From Alistipes finegoldii DSM 17242 (GTDB lineage: Bacteria > Bacteroidota > Bacteroidia > Bacteroidales > Rikenellaceae): a stretch of DNA of 64,000 bases. The notes under the pieces were generated by a model. That model saw only the letters and a program-made list of their open reading frames with translations, was not told the origin of the DNA and made no database searches. The first letter of the stretch is position 1. Each line of letters starts with the position of its first letter. Both the position numbers and the translations under genes were made by a program. Below, in pieces: positions 58,165 through 64,000 of the stretch. The DNA is taken from positions 2,046,001 to 2,110,000 of the forward strand of contig NC_018011.1 of assembly GCF_000265365.1 (NCBI RefSeq). The letters are read 5' to 3'.

Positions 58165-58506
58165 TCATTCTTCAAAAAGGTCGCGTGTGTTGAAATCTCG
58201 TTGGGGTAAAATCGTAGTGATCTCTTCTTCGGTGCCGGTGATCTGCTGGATGATCCTTTTGTCATGCTTTATATCATCATCCGAAGAATGCAGCGTTGAG
58301 TCGTAATCGACCGGGATCATCGCCAGAATTCTGTCCAGTTTCGATATTATTTCGTCTTCGACCGGGGAGATTTCCTTGACGGCCATTTCAGGGATAGATT
58401 TGACTGGCTTTTTCCGATAGAAATATACTGCAATGTATAGCAAAGCGAGGACGATGATTATCAGGGCGATCTCGATCAGAAAAGAGTATTTGATATATGT
58501 GTCCAT
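58165..58506 (-). CDS. Small single-TM protein of the tra operon
   Basis: 113 residues. One N-terminal membrane helix (FLIEIALIIIVLALLYIAVYFY) and an acidic cytoplasmic or periplasmic tail (VEDEIISKLDRILAMIPVDYD). It lies between the DUF3408-like gene and traG, separated by 1 and 3 bp. Position and size fit the small TraC/TraD-like proteins of related elements, but I cannot assign one with confidence. A role in T4SS assembly is inferred from the operon only. Confidence 0.65.
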   Translation of the reverse strand: MDTYIKYSFLIEIALIIIVLALLYIAVYFYRKKPVKSIPEMAVKEISPVEDEIISKLDRILAMIPVDYDSTLHSSDDDIKHDKRIIQQITGTEEEITTILPQRDFNTRDLFEE

Positions 58507-58507
58507 T

Positions 58508-58978
58508 TTATTTTCTGTGCGTAGTACGATTGGAGATAAGGTAGTCCTTCAGCATGTTGTTGCTGTCTGTGAGCAGAGATTTAATCGCCGTATGAGTAGG
58601 GTTCAACGGCCCGTCAGGATTGAAAAAGAGTGCAAAAATGTTATTTATAACATTTGTAATAGGTATCTCCCCGAGAATAGCTATCGCTCGTATCCGGTGC
58701 AGGTATTCTTCGCAGATCGGGTACGCTGTCCGCGAATTCTTGTAGTTCTGTCGGATGAGGATCTGCGTCGCGATTTTTTGCAGATCTAAAGCGGATTCGT
58801 AGTCATTCTGATTCTCTCTCTCCGGTTTGGGCATTGGTTCTGGGATAGACGCAGGTTTAGGTTCAGATGCTATTTCCTTCCCCATTGCGCTTTGGTCTTC
58901 TGTGGGGTCTTCGGGCACAATCAGCTCCGCAGATTCTGCCAGACCCTGTATACTCTGGTATTTGCGCCTACTTGCCAT
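58508..58978 (-). CDS. DUF3408-like ribbon-helix-helix protein, ParA partner
   Basis: 156 residues. An N-terminal Pro/Glu/Lys-rich linker (about residues 20-60) precedes a C-terminal domain with PICEEYLHRIRAIAILGEIPITNVINNIFALFF, which matches the DUF3408 pattern, a ribbon-helix-helix-type DNA-binding fold. It overlaps parA by 11 bp, so it should act as the ParB/ParG-like partner that binds a DNA site and stimulates the ATPase. Its gene contains one of the five TGTTATTTATAACA sites, a candidate target. Confidence 0.7.
   Translation of the reverse strand: MASRRKYQSIQGLAESAELIVPEDPTEDQSAMGKEIASEPKPASIPEPMPKPERENQNDYESALDLQKIATQILIRQNYKNSRTAYPICEEYLHRIRAIAILGEIPITNVINNIFALFFNPDGPLNPTHTAIKSLLTDSNNMLKDYLISNRTTHRK
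58639..58652 (+). repeat. ICE near-palindrome TGTTATTTATAACA, site 4
   Basis: Inside the DUF3408-like gene, coding for the NVIN part of its C-terminal domain. Same orientation and sequence as the other four sites. Confidence 0.8.
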
Positions 58979-59771
58979 TTGTAATCTTGATTATTTCTGC
59001 CGCCATTTCTTGTAAATAGGGTTTGGCCACGGAGTAGGTGCCGAGGTTAAGGTTGACCTTGAGGGATGCAGGAATGACCGTGTTACAGTCGTTCAGGGGA
59101 GAGTAGGGAATCCTTGCTTGTAGGAATGGGATTCCGTAGTCGTTGGAGAGGCGCTTCTCTGTGGAATTTGTTTTCCGGAGCCGGGATACCTCGAACTTAT
59201 TCCAAAGAATATATTTCGACTGAAAGTCGATCGGAAGTCCTTGCAGAGTTTTTAGAAAACATTCTGTGCCCAGTACATCACTCGGGTTAATCGAGGTGGG
59301 GATGAAGATGTGTTGTACTAATTGCAGAAATGCGCCGGTACCATCTTGTGTCAGGGTTCCGGGGAAGTCGATAAAAACATAGTCATATTCCTGAGACTGT
59401 ATATTCTCCAATGCTCTGGATATTTGTGTGTCGTTTCCCAGATCGACGTATTGCATTTTGTAGGTTTTGAATCCTGCGTCGATGAGCAATGCGTAGCGGC
59501 GCTGAAACTGGCCGATCTCGGTCTTTTGTCCGAGATCCATCGCCAAGAACTCCGGAGAGGTTTCTTTGTATGACAGTTGCTCTATATCTCGTTTCCGCTT
59601 TGCCGTATTGGTTTGCTGGGGGTCGATATCGACGACCAGAACGTTAACTTGTTTGCCTGAGTGCAGTAGGTGCCACAGGATTATTTCGTTGGGTAAGATG
59701 TTGGTAAGGACGGATTTTCCCGCACCACCCTTTTGCGTCATGAACGCGCATATTTTGCTGTCGGTTGCCAT
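58968..59771 (-). CDS. traA: ParA-family ATPase (TraA of CTnDOT-type elements)
   Basis: 267 residues. Deviant Walker A MTQKGGAGKSVLTNIL, Walker A' VDIDPQQTNTAKRKRDIE, Walker B YVFIDFPGTLTQD. This is a MinD/ParA-type ATPase at the head of the transfer operon, as TraA is in CTnDOT. It probably positions the element or transfer complex, or stabilises the excised circle, together with the DUF3408-like protein encoded next. First gene of the minus-strand operon; its promoter must lie in the AT-rich region to the right. Confidence 0.92.
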   Translation of the reverse strand: MATDSKICAFMTQKGGAGKSVLTNILPNEIILWHLLHSGKQVNVLVVDIDPQQTNTAKRKRDIEQLSYKETSPEFLAMDLGQKTEIGQFQRRYALLIDAGFKTYKMQYVDLGNDTQISRALENIQSQEYDYVFIDFPGTLTQDGTGAFLQLVQHIFIPTSINPSDVLGTECFLKTLQGLPIDFQSKYILWNKFEVSRLRKTNSTEKRLSNDYGIPFLQARIPYSPLNDCNTVIPASLKVNLNLGTYSVAKPYLQEMAAEIIKITNGK

Positions 59772-60150
59772 CTCTCGGGGATTATTTTCTGAGCAAAATT
59801 ATCGTGTCATTTTTTGCGAATGAAATTATACATCGTTTTTGAGGCGAATTCTACATGTGTTTTCGGGATTTATTTAATGGATTAATTAGCTTAATAATTA
59901 ATTAGTTAAATAATGAATTCAATAATTCGTGTATTAATGCGCGAGATCGTTGGAAAGGCAGTATTATTTGGTTATCGTAGTGAAGGACAGCTACTTTTGC
60001 TTTTAGGGTCGAAAGAAGTGGCAAGATGTGAGTTTGTCGGACAAACTCTCACAACAACCTGCTCCGCAGCCTGTTGCATCTTGCGTCAATGCTCCGGAAG
60101 CGGTGCATTTGACGAAAATTTGCCCTTCGGTTAATTTTTGAATTAGGAAT
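59772..60150. other. Divergent control region with candidate oriT
   Basis: 380 bp between the divergent parA and mobC-like genes. 59860-59935 is very AT-rich with overlapping TTAATTA/TAATTAA palindromes, probably the parA operon promoter or operator. 60005-60125 is GC-richer with nested hairpins and is the candidate oriT. An open frame at 59913-60134 crosses these hairpins and is probably not a gene. Confidence 0.5.
60030..60125 (+). other. Candidate origin of transfer (oriT)
   Basis: GAGTTTGTC and GACAAACTC form a perfect 9-bp inverted repeat around one G (60030-60048). It is followed by CAACCTGC...GCAGCCTGTTG and further hairpins up to the mobC-like start. The position immediately upstream of a relaxosome gene and relaxase is typical of oriT. 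The nic site is not identified. Confidence 0.5.
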
Positions 60151-60513
60151 ATGGATGATAAAAGAAACCATAGAATTTACTGCCGTTTGACATCTGCCGA
60201 ATATGGTCGGTTTAAGACGGAGGTCAGAAAGACGTATCTGTCGGATTCCGAATATATCCGTCGCAAGTTGCTTCATCCCCAAATGCGTATCCGCAGCAGG
60301 GAGGAAACGGATCTGTTGAATTTCGTTATCGGATCACTGTCGCAGGTCAATAACAATATCAACCAGATTGCGCGGGTTATGAATGCCTTGAAGGGAAGCG
60401 GGGCTGTTGTGATCGGCAGCGTCGCTCAGAGGCAGCTCAACCAAGTCGAGGCCATATTGAAGGAGTGGAATACGTTTGAAGGCCGCCTCCGGCAAAGTCT
60501 GAAGTCGAAATGA
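60151..60513 (+). CDS. MobC-like relaxosome accessory protein
   Basis: 120 residues. RIYCRLTSAEYGRFKTEVRK and TYLSDSEYIRRKLLHP form a ribbon-helix-helix DNA-binding region. The C-terminal LLNFVIGSLSQVNNNINQIARVMNALKG is the coiled motif of the bacterial mobilisation (MobC/BmgB-like) family; NxNQIA is its hallmark. It binds oriT and helps the relaxase nick. It overlaps the relaxase gene by 4 bp (ATGA). Bacteroides literature names this gene mobA in some elements. Confidence 0.88.
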   Translation: MDDKRNHRIYCRLTSAEYGRFKTEVRKTYLSDSEYIRRKLLHPQMRIRSREETDLLNFVIGSLSQVNNNINQIARVMNALKGSGAVVIGSVAQRQLNQVEAILKEWNTFEGRLRQSLKSK

Positions 60514-61670
60514 TTATAAAGATTATACGGAAGCCTCCGAAACCGGGCAATAGGGGAACCCGGGCGCGGGGCTTCGCAGCTCTGCTCCATTATCATGATC
60601 GACATGAAAGCGAGCTATGCCATACGGAGAATATTATTGGCAATACTTCGGTTGAACTTGCCCAGTACTTTATGGATGTCTCTACACGAAGCTCGTCCCG
60701 GGTCAAAGATCCGGTTTTTCATGCCGTTGTCAGTTTTGCCTACAATGAAGTAGATCCTGCGCCGGAGGTGATTGAGGCAATGGCCCGACAGTATCTTCAA
60801 AAAATGGGATATGCAAATCAACCCTGGGTAATTTATCGTCACACGGATAAACAGCATATTCATTATCACATTATCTCCAGTCGGGTTGATGTGCGAAGTG
60901 GGAAAGCTATTTCGAGTAGTTACGAGGGATTACGGACGAAGACCGTGCTGGATCAGCTTGCGCCATTATTCGGATACCAGGTAGGCAAAGGAGCGGATAA
61001 ACGTCAGCAACAAAATCAGGGATTGGTCAGCGAGATAGATCAAGTAGTCCAAAAAGTCCTGCTTGAAGATCAACCATACAGCATGTATCGGTTTTGCCAA
61101 GCGTGCGAAAAACGGGGACTGAAGGTAAAGAAATTGCCTCGAGGATATGTTATCTCGCAGGGTAACTCTTATCCTGTTGCCCTGTCAAAATTACCTGTTT
61201 TTGCAGAGCGCAGGTTATCGCATATTTTAAGAGCAGTCAAGCAGGAACGAATCCGTGAAATGCGGTATATCCGGAAATGCCTGTACCTGGTTCTCCGGAA
61301 TATGCCTCAGATTGATATGCAGTCCGATATGGCGGCTGAATTGTTTGGGGACAAGCTACTGAATCAGTTGGCGCAATACAATATAAATGTTATTTATAAC
61401 AGAAATAGCGCCGGAATAGTCGGAATTTCTTTTGGCCGGCCGGACTTGACTTTCAAGGGGAGCGAGCTGAAGCTGTCATGGGAAACGATCCTACATTATG
61501 TTCGGAGCAAGAGGGGGGTATCTGCAAAGAAGAAACCTATCCTTCAAACAACTGTCCGGCCGCAGGCAGCACACCTCCAGACGCTCGTACAGGGAGCCGC
61601 AGTTGGGAAGAAAATAGCTGAAGACGAAGAGGAAAAAAAGCGTCGCGGACAAGCCGAGCAGGAAATATAA
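60510..61670 (+). CDS. Relaxase / mobilisation nuclease (MobP-type)
   Basis: 386 residues. N-terminal relaxase domain with GFAALLHYHDRHE, HAVVSFAYNEVDPAPEVIEAM and the metal-binding His cluster HTDKQHIHYHIISSRVD (about residues 115-128). The candidate catalytic Tyr is among those before residue 60. The C-terminal half is basic and ends in a Glu/Lys/Arg tail. It nicks oriT and pilots the strand into the recipient. No VirD4/MobC coupling protein follows in the remaining 2.3 kb. Site 5 of the near-palindrome lies in the coding sequence. Confidence 0.92.
   Translation: MIIKIIRKPPKPGNRGTRARGFAALLHYHDRHESELCHTENIIGNTSVELAQYFMDVSTRSSSRVKDPVFHAVVSFAYNEVDPAPEVIEAMARQYLQKMGYANQPWVIYRHTDKQHIHYHIISSRVDVRSGKAISSSYEGLRTKTVLDQLAPLFGYQVGKGADKRQQQNQGLVSEIDQVVQKVLLEDQPYSMYRFCQACEKRGLKVKKLPRGYVISQGNSYPVALSKLPVFAERRLSHILRAVKQERIREMRYIRKCLYLVLRNMPQIDMQSDMAAELFGDKLLNQLAQYNINVIYNRNSAGIVGISFGRPDLTFKGSELKLSWETILHYVRSKRGVSAKKKPILQTTVRPQAAHLQTLVQGAAVGKKIAEDEEEKKRRGQAEQEI
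61388..61401 (+). repeat. ICE near-palindrome TGTTATTTATAACA, site 5
   Basis: Inside the relaxase gene (coding NVIYN). It is the only copy on the plus-strand mobilisation transcript, yet the orientation relative to the window is the same as for the other sites. Confidence 0.8.
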
Positions 61671-61788
61671 TTCATGGTTTATGCTATTATGCTGATATAT
61701 AGATATATGCCAGCTCTAAAATATTATAGTATTTAATATAAATAATTTATATTATTTGAATAATTGAAATTATTTGAAATAATCTGTT

Positions 61789-61796
61789 TATATTTG
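61789..61796 (+). promoter_or_regulatory. Promoter -7 box of the downstream ICE gene group
   Basis: TATATTTG matches TAnnTTTG, 35 bp before the ATG at 61831. Just upstream ATTATTTGAA occurs twice (about 61751 and 61770) in a very AT-rich context, a possible operator. Confidence 0.6.
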
Positions 61797-61830
61797 CTGA
61801 GAAGGCATAATCACAAAACACGAAATAACA

Positions 61831-62637
61831 ATGGAAGCATCACAGACTTTTAAAGACAAGAGAAGCCGGCTGACAAAAGAACAAAGAGAGCGGGTTACTC
61901 CGGAACTGGTAGAGGAGATCATGGAAAAGCATGTGTCACCTGAACATTGGCCGTCGTTTCGAAGACGGCATAAAGCCGAGTTCCGGAAAATCGCCGAAGG
62001 CTACGTTTCTCAGTGTATGACTTTTTCAGCCAAAGATACAAAGAGGCCCTATAAAGCACGGATCAAAGGGTTGTTGGTGAGTGAGGTAAATGGTGAGGAA
62101 AGGATCTCCTTTGATTTTCTGTTTGCCCAGCGGAAATTGGTCATTCCGAATCGTATGCAGATCAAGAACGGTCAGGATGCGATCAATATATCCGACGAGC
62201 AGATTGAAAAGTTGAAGGCCGGAGCCTTCCTTGATGAGCTTTTAGTTTCAGAGAAGGGGGCAAAGTTTTTCGCCGAGGTCGATACCGAACTTAACCGTCT
62301 TGCTATTGCTGAAGCGACGTATGTTCGTGCCCCGAAGACGCTGCACGGTTCAATTCTTACCCCGGAACAGAGCAATGCCATTATGAGCGGAAAGTCTATG
62401 GAGTACGAACGTGAAAACCCCAACGATAAATCGCAGGTATTCGTTCTCAAAGCCCGTTACAGCCCGATTTATTATACGATCAGGTCGGAGTCGGTTCTCG
62501 ATAAGGATGGGAAGCCTCTTGTTCGGAGTGTATCCGTATCTGTGGAACCGAGTCAAACACTCCAGTCGGTAGAAGAGACGGTTAAGATGTCTGCTCAAAA
62601 AACGAAAAAACGGGTTAGTCAACAAAGACATATGTGA
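61831..62637 (+). CDS. ICE-associated protein, DUF3945-like
   Basis: 268 residues, no signal or membrane segment. Two parts show the DUF3945/DUF4099-like pattern of Bacteroidota conjugative elements: INISDEQIEKLKAGAFLDELLVSEKG and GSILTPEQSNAIMSGKSMEYE, each a helix followed by G-K/G-A and short beta strands. These proteins are frequent beside Tra/Mob genes but have no established role; links to DNA processing or anti-defence are speculative. It is the first gene after its own promoter, and two more ICE genes follow in the same direction. Confidence 0.65.
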   Translation: MEASQTFKDKRSRLTKEQRERVTPELVEEIMEKHVSPEHWPSFRRRHKAEFRKIAEGYVSQCMTFSAKDTKRPYKARIKGLLVSEVNGEERISFDFLFAQRKLVIPNRMQIKNGQDAINISDEQIEKLKAGAFLDELLVSEKGAKFFAEVDTELNRLAIAEATYVRAPKTLHGSILTPEQSNAIMSGKSMEYERENPNDKSQVFVLKARYSPIYYTIRSESVLDKDGKPLVRSVSVSVEPSQTLQSVEETVKMSAQKTKKRVSQQRHM

Positions 62638-62658
62638 TATTGAATAATCTTGGTTATT

Positions 62659-63090
62659 ATGGATGTATATATCAGTGGGAAAATCAGCGGAAAAACCCAG
62701 CAAGAAGCAGAGGCTGATTTTGGGAAATATGCAGAAATCATCCAGGCCGCCGGCCATACTCCCGTGAACCCGATGAAGAACGGCCTGCCTTTCGATGCTC
62801 CCTGGGAAGATCATATGGAACGCGACCTTGAAATGTTACGCGCGAGTGATGCTATCTGTTTATTGCCGGATTGGGTCGAGAGCTACGGAGCGAAGATCGA
62901 GTTGCACCAGGCACTCGAGATCAGGATGCCGGTTCTCAATGACTCGAATCTTCGTCTGTACCTCGAACAAGCCAATCATCAGGGAGTTCAACAGGAAGAT
63001 TCCCGTAGTAAGATTCTGCGCAATATAGAGAGGAGCTACCAAATGCAACAAAGGACGATAAAAGATCCATCACAGAAACATAACCTTTAA
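62659..63090 (+). CDS. DUF4406-like protein (nucleoside deoxyribosyltransferase fold)
   Basis: 143 residues from ATG 62659; a TTG three codons earlier is less likely. MDVYISGKISGKTQQEAEADFGKYAEII, then HTPVNPMKNGLPFDAPWEDHMERDLEML and ICLLPDWVESYGAKIELHQAL are hallmarks of DUF4406, a Rossmann-like fold related to nucleoside 2-deoxyribosyltransferases. Phages and ICEs often carry it; a nucleotide-processing role is assumed. The C-terminal 35 residues are an extra polar tail. It lies 21 bp after the DUF3945-like gene. Confidence 0.85.
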   Translation: MDVYISGKISGKTQQEAEADFGKYAEIIQAAGHTPVNPMKNGLPFDAPWEDHMERDLEMLRASDAICLLPDWVESYGAKIELHQALEIRMPVLNDSNLRLYLEQANHQGVQQEDSRSKILRNIERSYQMQQRTIKDPSQKHNL

Positions 63091-63100
63091 ATGAGCAATT

Positions 63101-63964
63101 ATGAAAATTGTCCTTGGAGAAGCGAAAGAAGAGTATGATACCGATGTGCAGATGGCCGTTACACGTCAGTTAATTCTTCGTGTTAATACAGAAATAAAAC
63201 CGGAGGCTGCCTATGTGGTTTCGGAAATAACCTATTCCCGACGTACGGGCTATTCGTATACGCTGATAAATACTCAAACAAAAGAGAGGCGTACGACAAA
63301 TTTAATTCGACCTCTTAGTAAACGGTTTGGTGTGGGATTTTATAAAGATGATGTGCGTATGATGTTAATGCCGGAACCCGAGTTCAAAAGATTATGTGAA
63401 GGGGCGCAAAACATAGTCAAGAAAGAGGAAGTGAAAAAGGATAAAACACGGTATCAGCTCTCAAATGATTATCAAGGCTTCAGATACGATACCAAGCTCA
63501 CAACTAAAGAAATTGCAATTAAGATCCGTGCATATTGCAAAACCCAGTATCCGGATTATAAATTTTCTGTACGTGTGGATCGTTCTGAAATAAATGTCAA
63601 GATTCTTTCAGGCCCCCAAGAGATCCGGGCAGGAAAGGGACTTGCTAAGGGAAACTGGCAAACAATCGGGATTACGGACTTTTATAGGGACTGGTTATCT
63701 GATGGAGCTTATAAAATGTTATACGATATAACGCAGTATGCTAAGTCATACAATCGCTCTAATACTGATATTCAAAATGATTACTTTGACGAAAATTTTT
63801 ATTTTCGATTGGATATTGGTGCTTGGGATCGGCCATATACTGTAACGCCTGAAATAAAGCCGCAGACCGGGATAACAAAGTCTGGTACTTTACAGAAAAT
63901 TGAGTCTCGGATCGTATCTCAGCAGGAAGCGAATCATCGATCAGGCCCGGAAAAAACCATTTAA
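63101..63964 (+). CDS. ICE protein with an LPD29-like domain
   Basis: 287 residues, AT-rich coding. The N-terminal half (IVLGEAKEEYDTDVQMAVTRQLI) is not recognised. From residue 130 the sequence TTKEIAIKIRAYCKTQYPDYKFSVRVD followed by SEINVKILSGP and, later, NDYFDENFYFRLDIG resembles LPD29, a large-polyvalent-protein-associated domain of mobile elements. It probably belongs to the same transcript as the two preceding genes. Molecular role unknown. Confidence 0.65.
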   Translation: MKIVLGEAKEEYDTDVQMAVTRQLILRVNTEIKPEAAYVVSEITYSRRTGYSYTLINTQTKERRTTNLIRPLSKRFGVGFYKDDVRMMLMPEPEFKRLCEGAQNIVKKEEVKKDKTRYQLSNDYQGFRYDTKLTTKEIAIKIRAYCKTQYPDYKFSVRVDRSEINVKILSGPQEIRAGKGLAKGNWQTIGITDFYRDWLSDGAYKMLYDITQYAKSYNRSNTDIQNDYFDENFYFRLDIGAWDRPYTVTPEIKPQTGITKSGTLQKIESRIVSQQEANHRSGPEKTI

Positions 63965-63974
63965 ATATACAATT

Positions 63975-64000
63975 ATGTATGCACACTTTGAGGGCACATC
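63975..64000 (+). CDS. Possible start of the next ICE gene, cut by the window end
   Basis: ATG 63975 follows an AT-rich leader (TTTAAATATACAATT) like that of the preceding ICE genes; only eight codons are visible. ATG 63979 in another frame is an alternative. Too short to identify. Confidence 0.3.

Noticed and set aside
59913..60134. 73-residue gene before the mobC-like gene
   Set aside because: Composition is not protein-like and it crosses the nested hairpins of the candidate oriT.

Overview
The window reads as chromosomal DNA of a Bacteroidota bacterium, most likely a gut Bacteroidales close to Alistipes (Rikenellaceae). The signs are a SusC/SusD pair, many signal-peptidase II lipoproteins, sulfatases and GH2 enzymes, Bacteroidota promoters of the TAnnTTTG type (repeatedly TATCTTTG or TACCTTTG), weak Shine-Dalgarno sites and a GC-rich core. 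The species is an inference; no rRNA is present.

Layout. 1-8.4 kb: the end of a SusC receptor, SusD, a large surface lipoprotein, a subtilase lipoprotein and a small lipocalin-like lipoprotein, all on the plus strand, probably one nutrient-uptake locus. 8.8-10.5 kb: an RteC-like protein and a tyrosine recombinase beside tRNA-Leu, probably a remnant of an integrated element. 10.9-15.6 kb: an FAD oxidoreductase, a CDP-glycerol-transferase-like protein and two family 2 glycosyltransferases. 15.9-16.6 kb: two sRNA-like units that share an identical promoter and leader. 16.6-22.2 kb: housekeeping genes (DUF3298-like lipoprotein, tRNA-Glu, HPF, XerC, esterase, flavin reductase with a low-complexity tail, MFS transporter). 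22.3-30 kb: a thioester alpha-2-macroglobulin and penicillin-binding protein 1C, divergent, with interleaved promoter boxes. 30-44.7 kb: a coiled-coil lipoprotein and a glycan-degradation locus (GH2 beta-galactosidase, sulfatase, GH2 beta-mannosidase; divergently a sulfatase/GH2 chimera left by a deletion, then a GH42-like enzyme).

45-64 kb: an integrative conjugative element or its remnant. It carries palindromic repeat elements, a GC-rich C5 cytosine methyltransferase whose recognition region is built of repeats, a field of nine iteron-like repeats around an AT-rich tract, an autoregulated-looking Fic protein, a minus-strand CTnDOT-type transfer operon in a rearranged order (ParA, a DUF3408-like protein, a small membrane protein, TraG, TraI, TraJ, TraK, pilin-like, VirB3-like, TraM, TraN), a candidate oriT and MobC-like plus relaxase genes on the plus strand, then poorly known ICE genes running to the right edge.

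The most unusual signals are in this element: five identical 14-bp near-palindromes (TGTTATTTATAACA) spread over 10.6 kb of transfer genes in a single orientation, next to a ParA/DUF3408 pair; the iteron-like field; and two related nested-palindrome elements, one of which cuts a gene.
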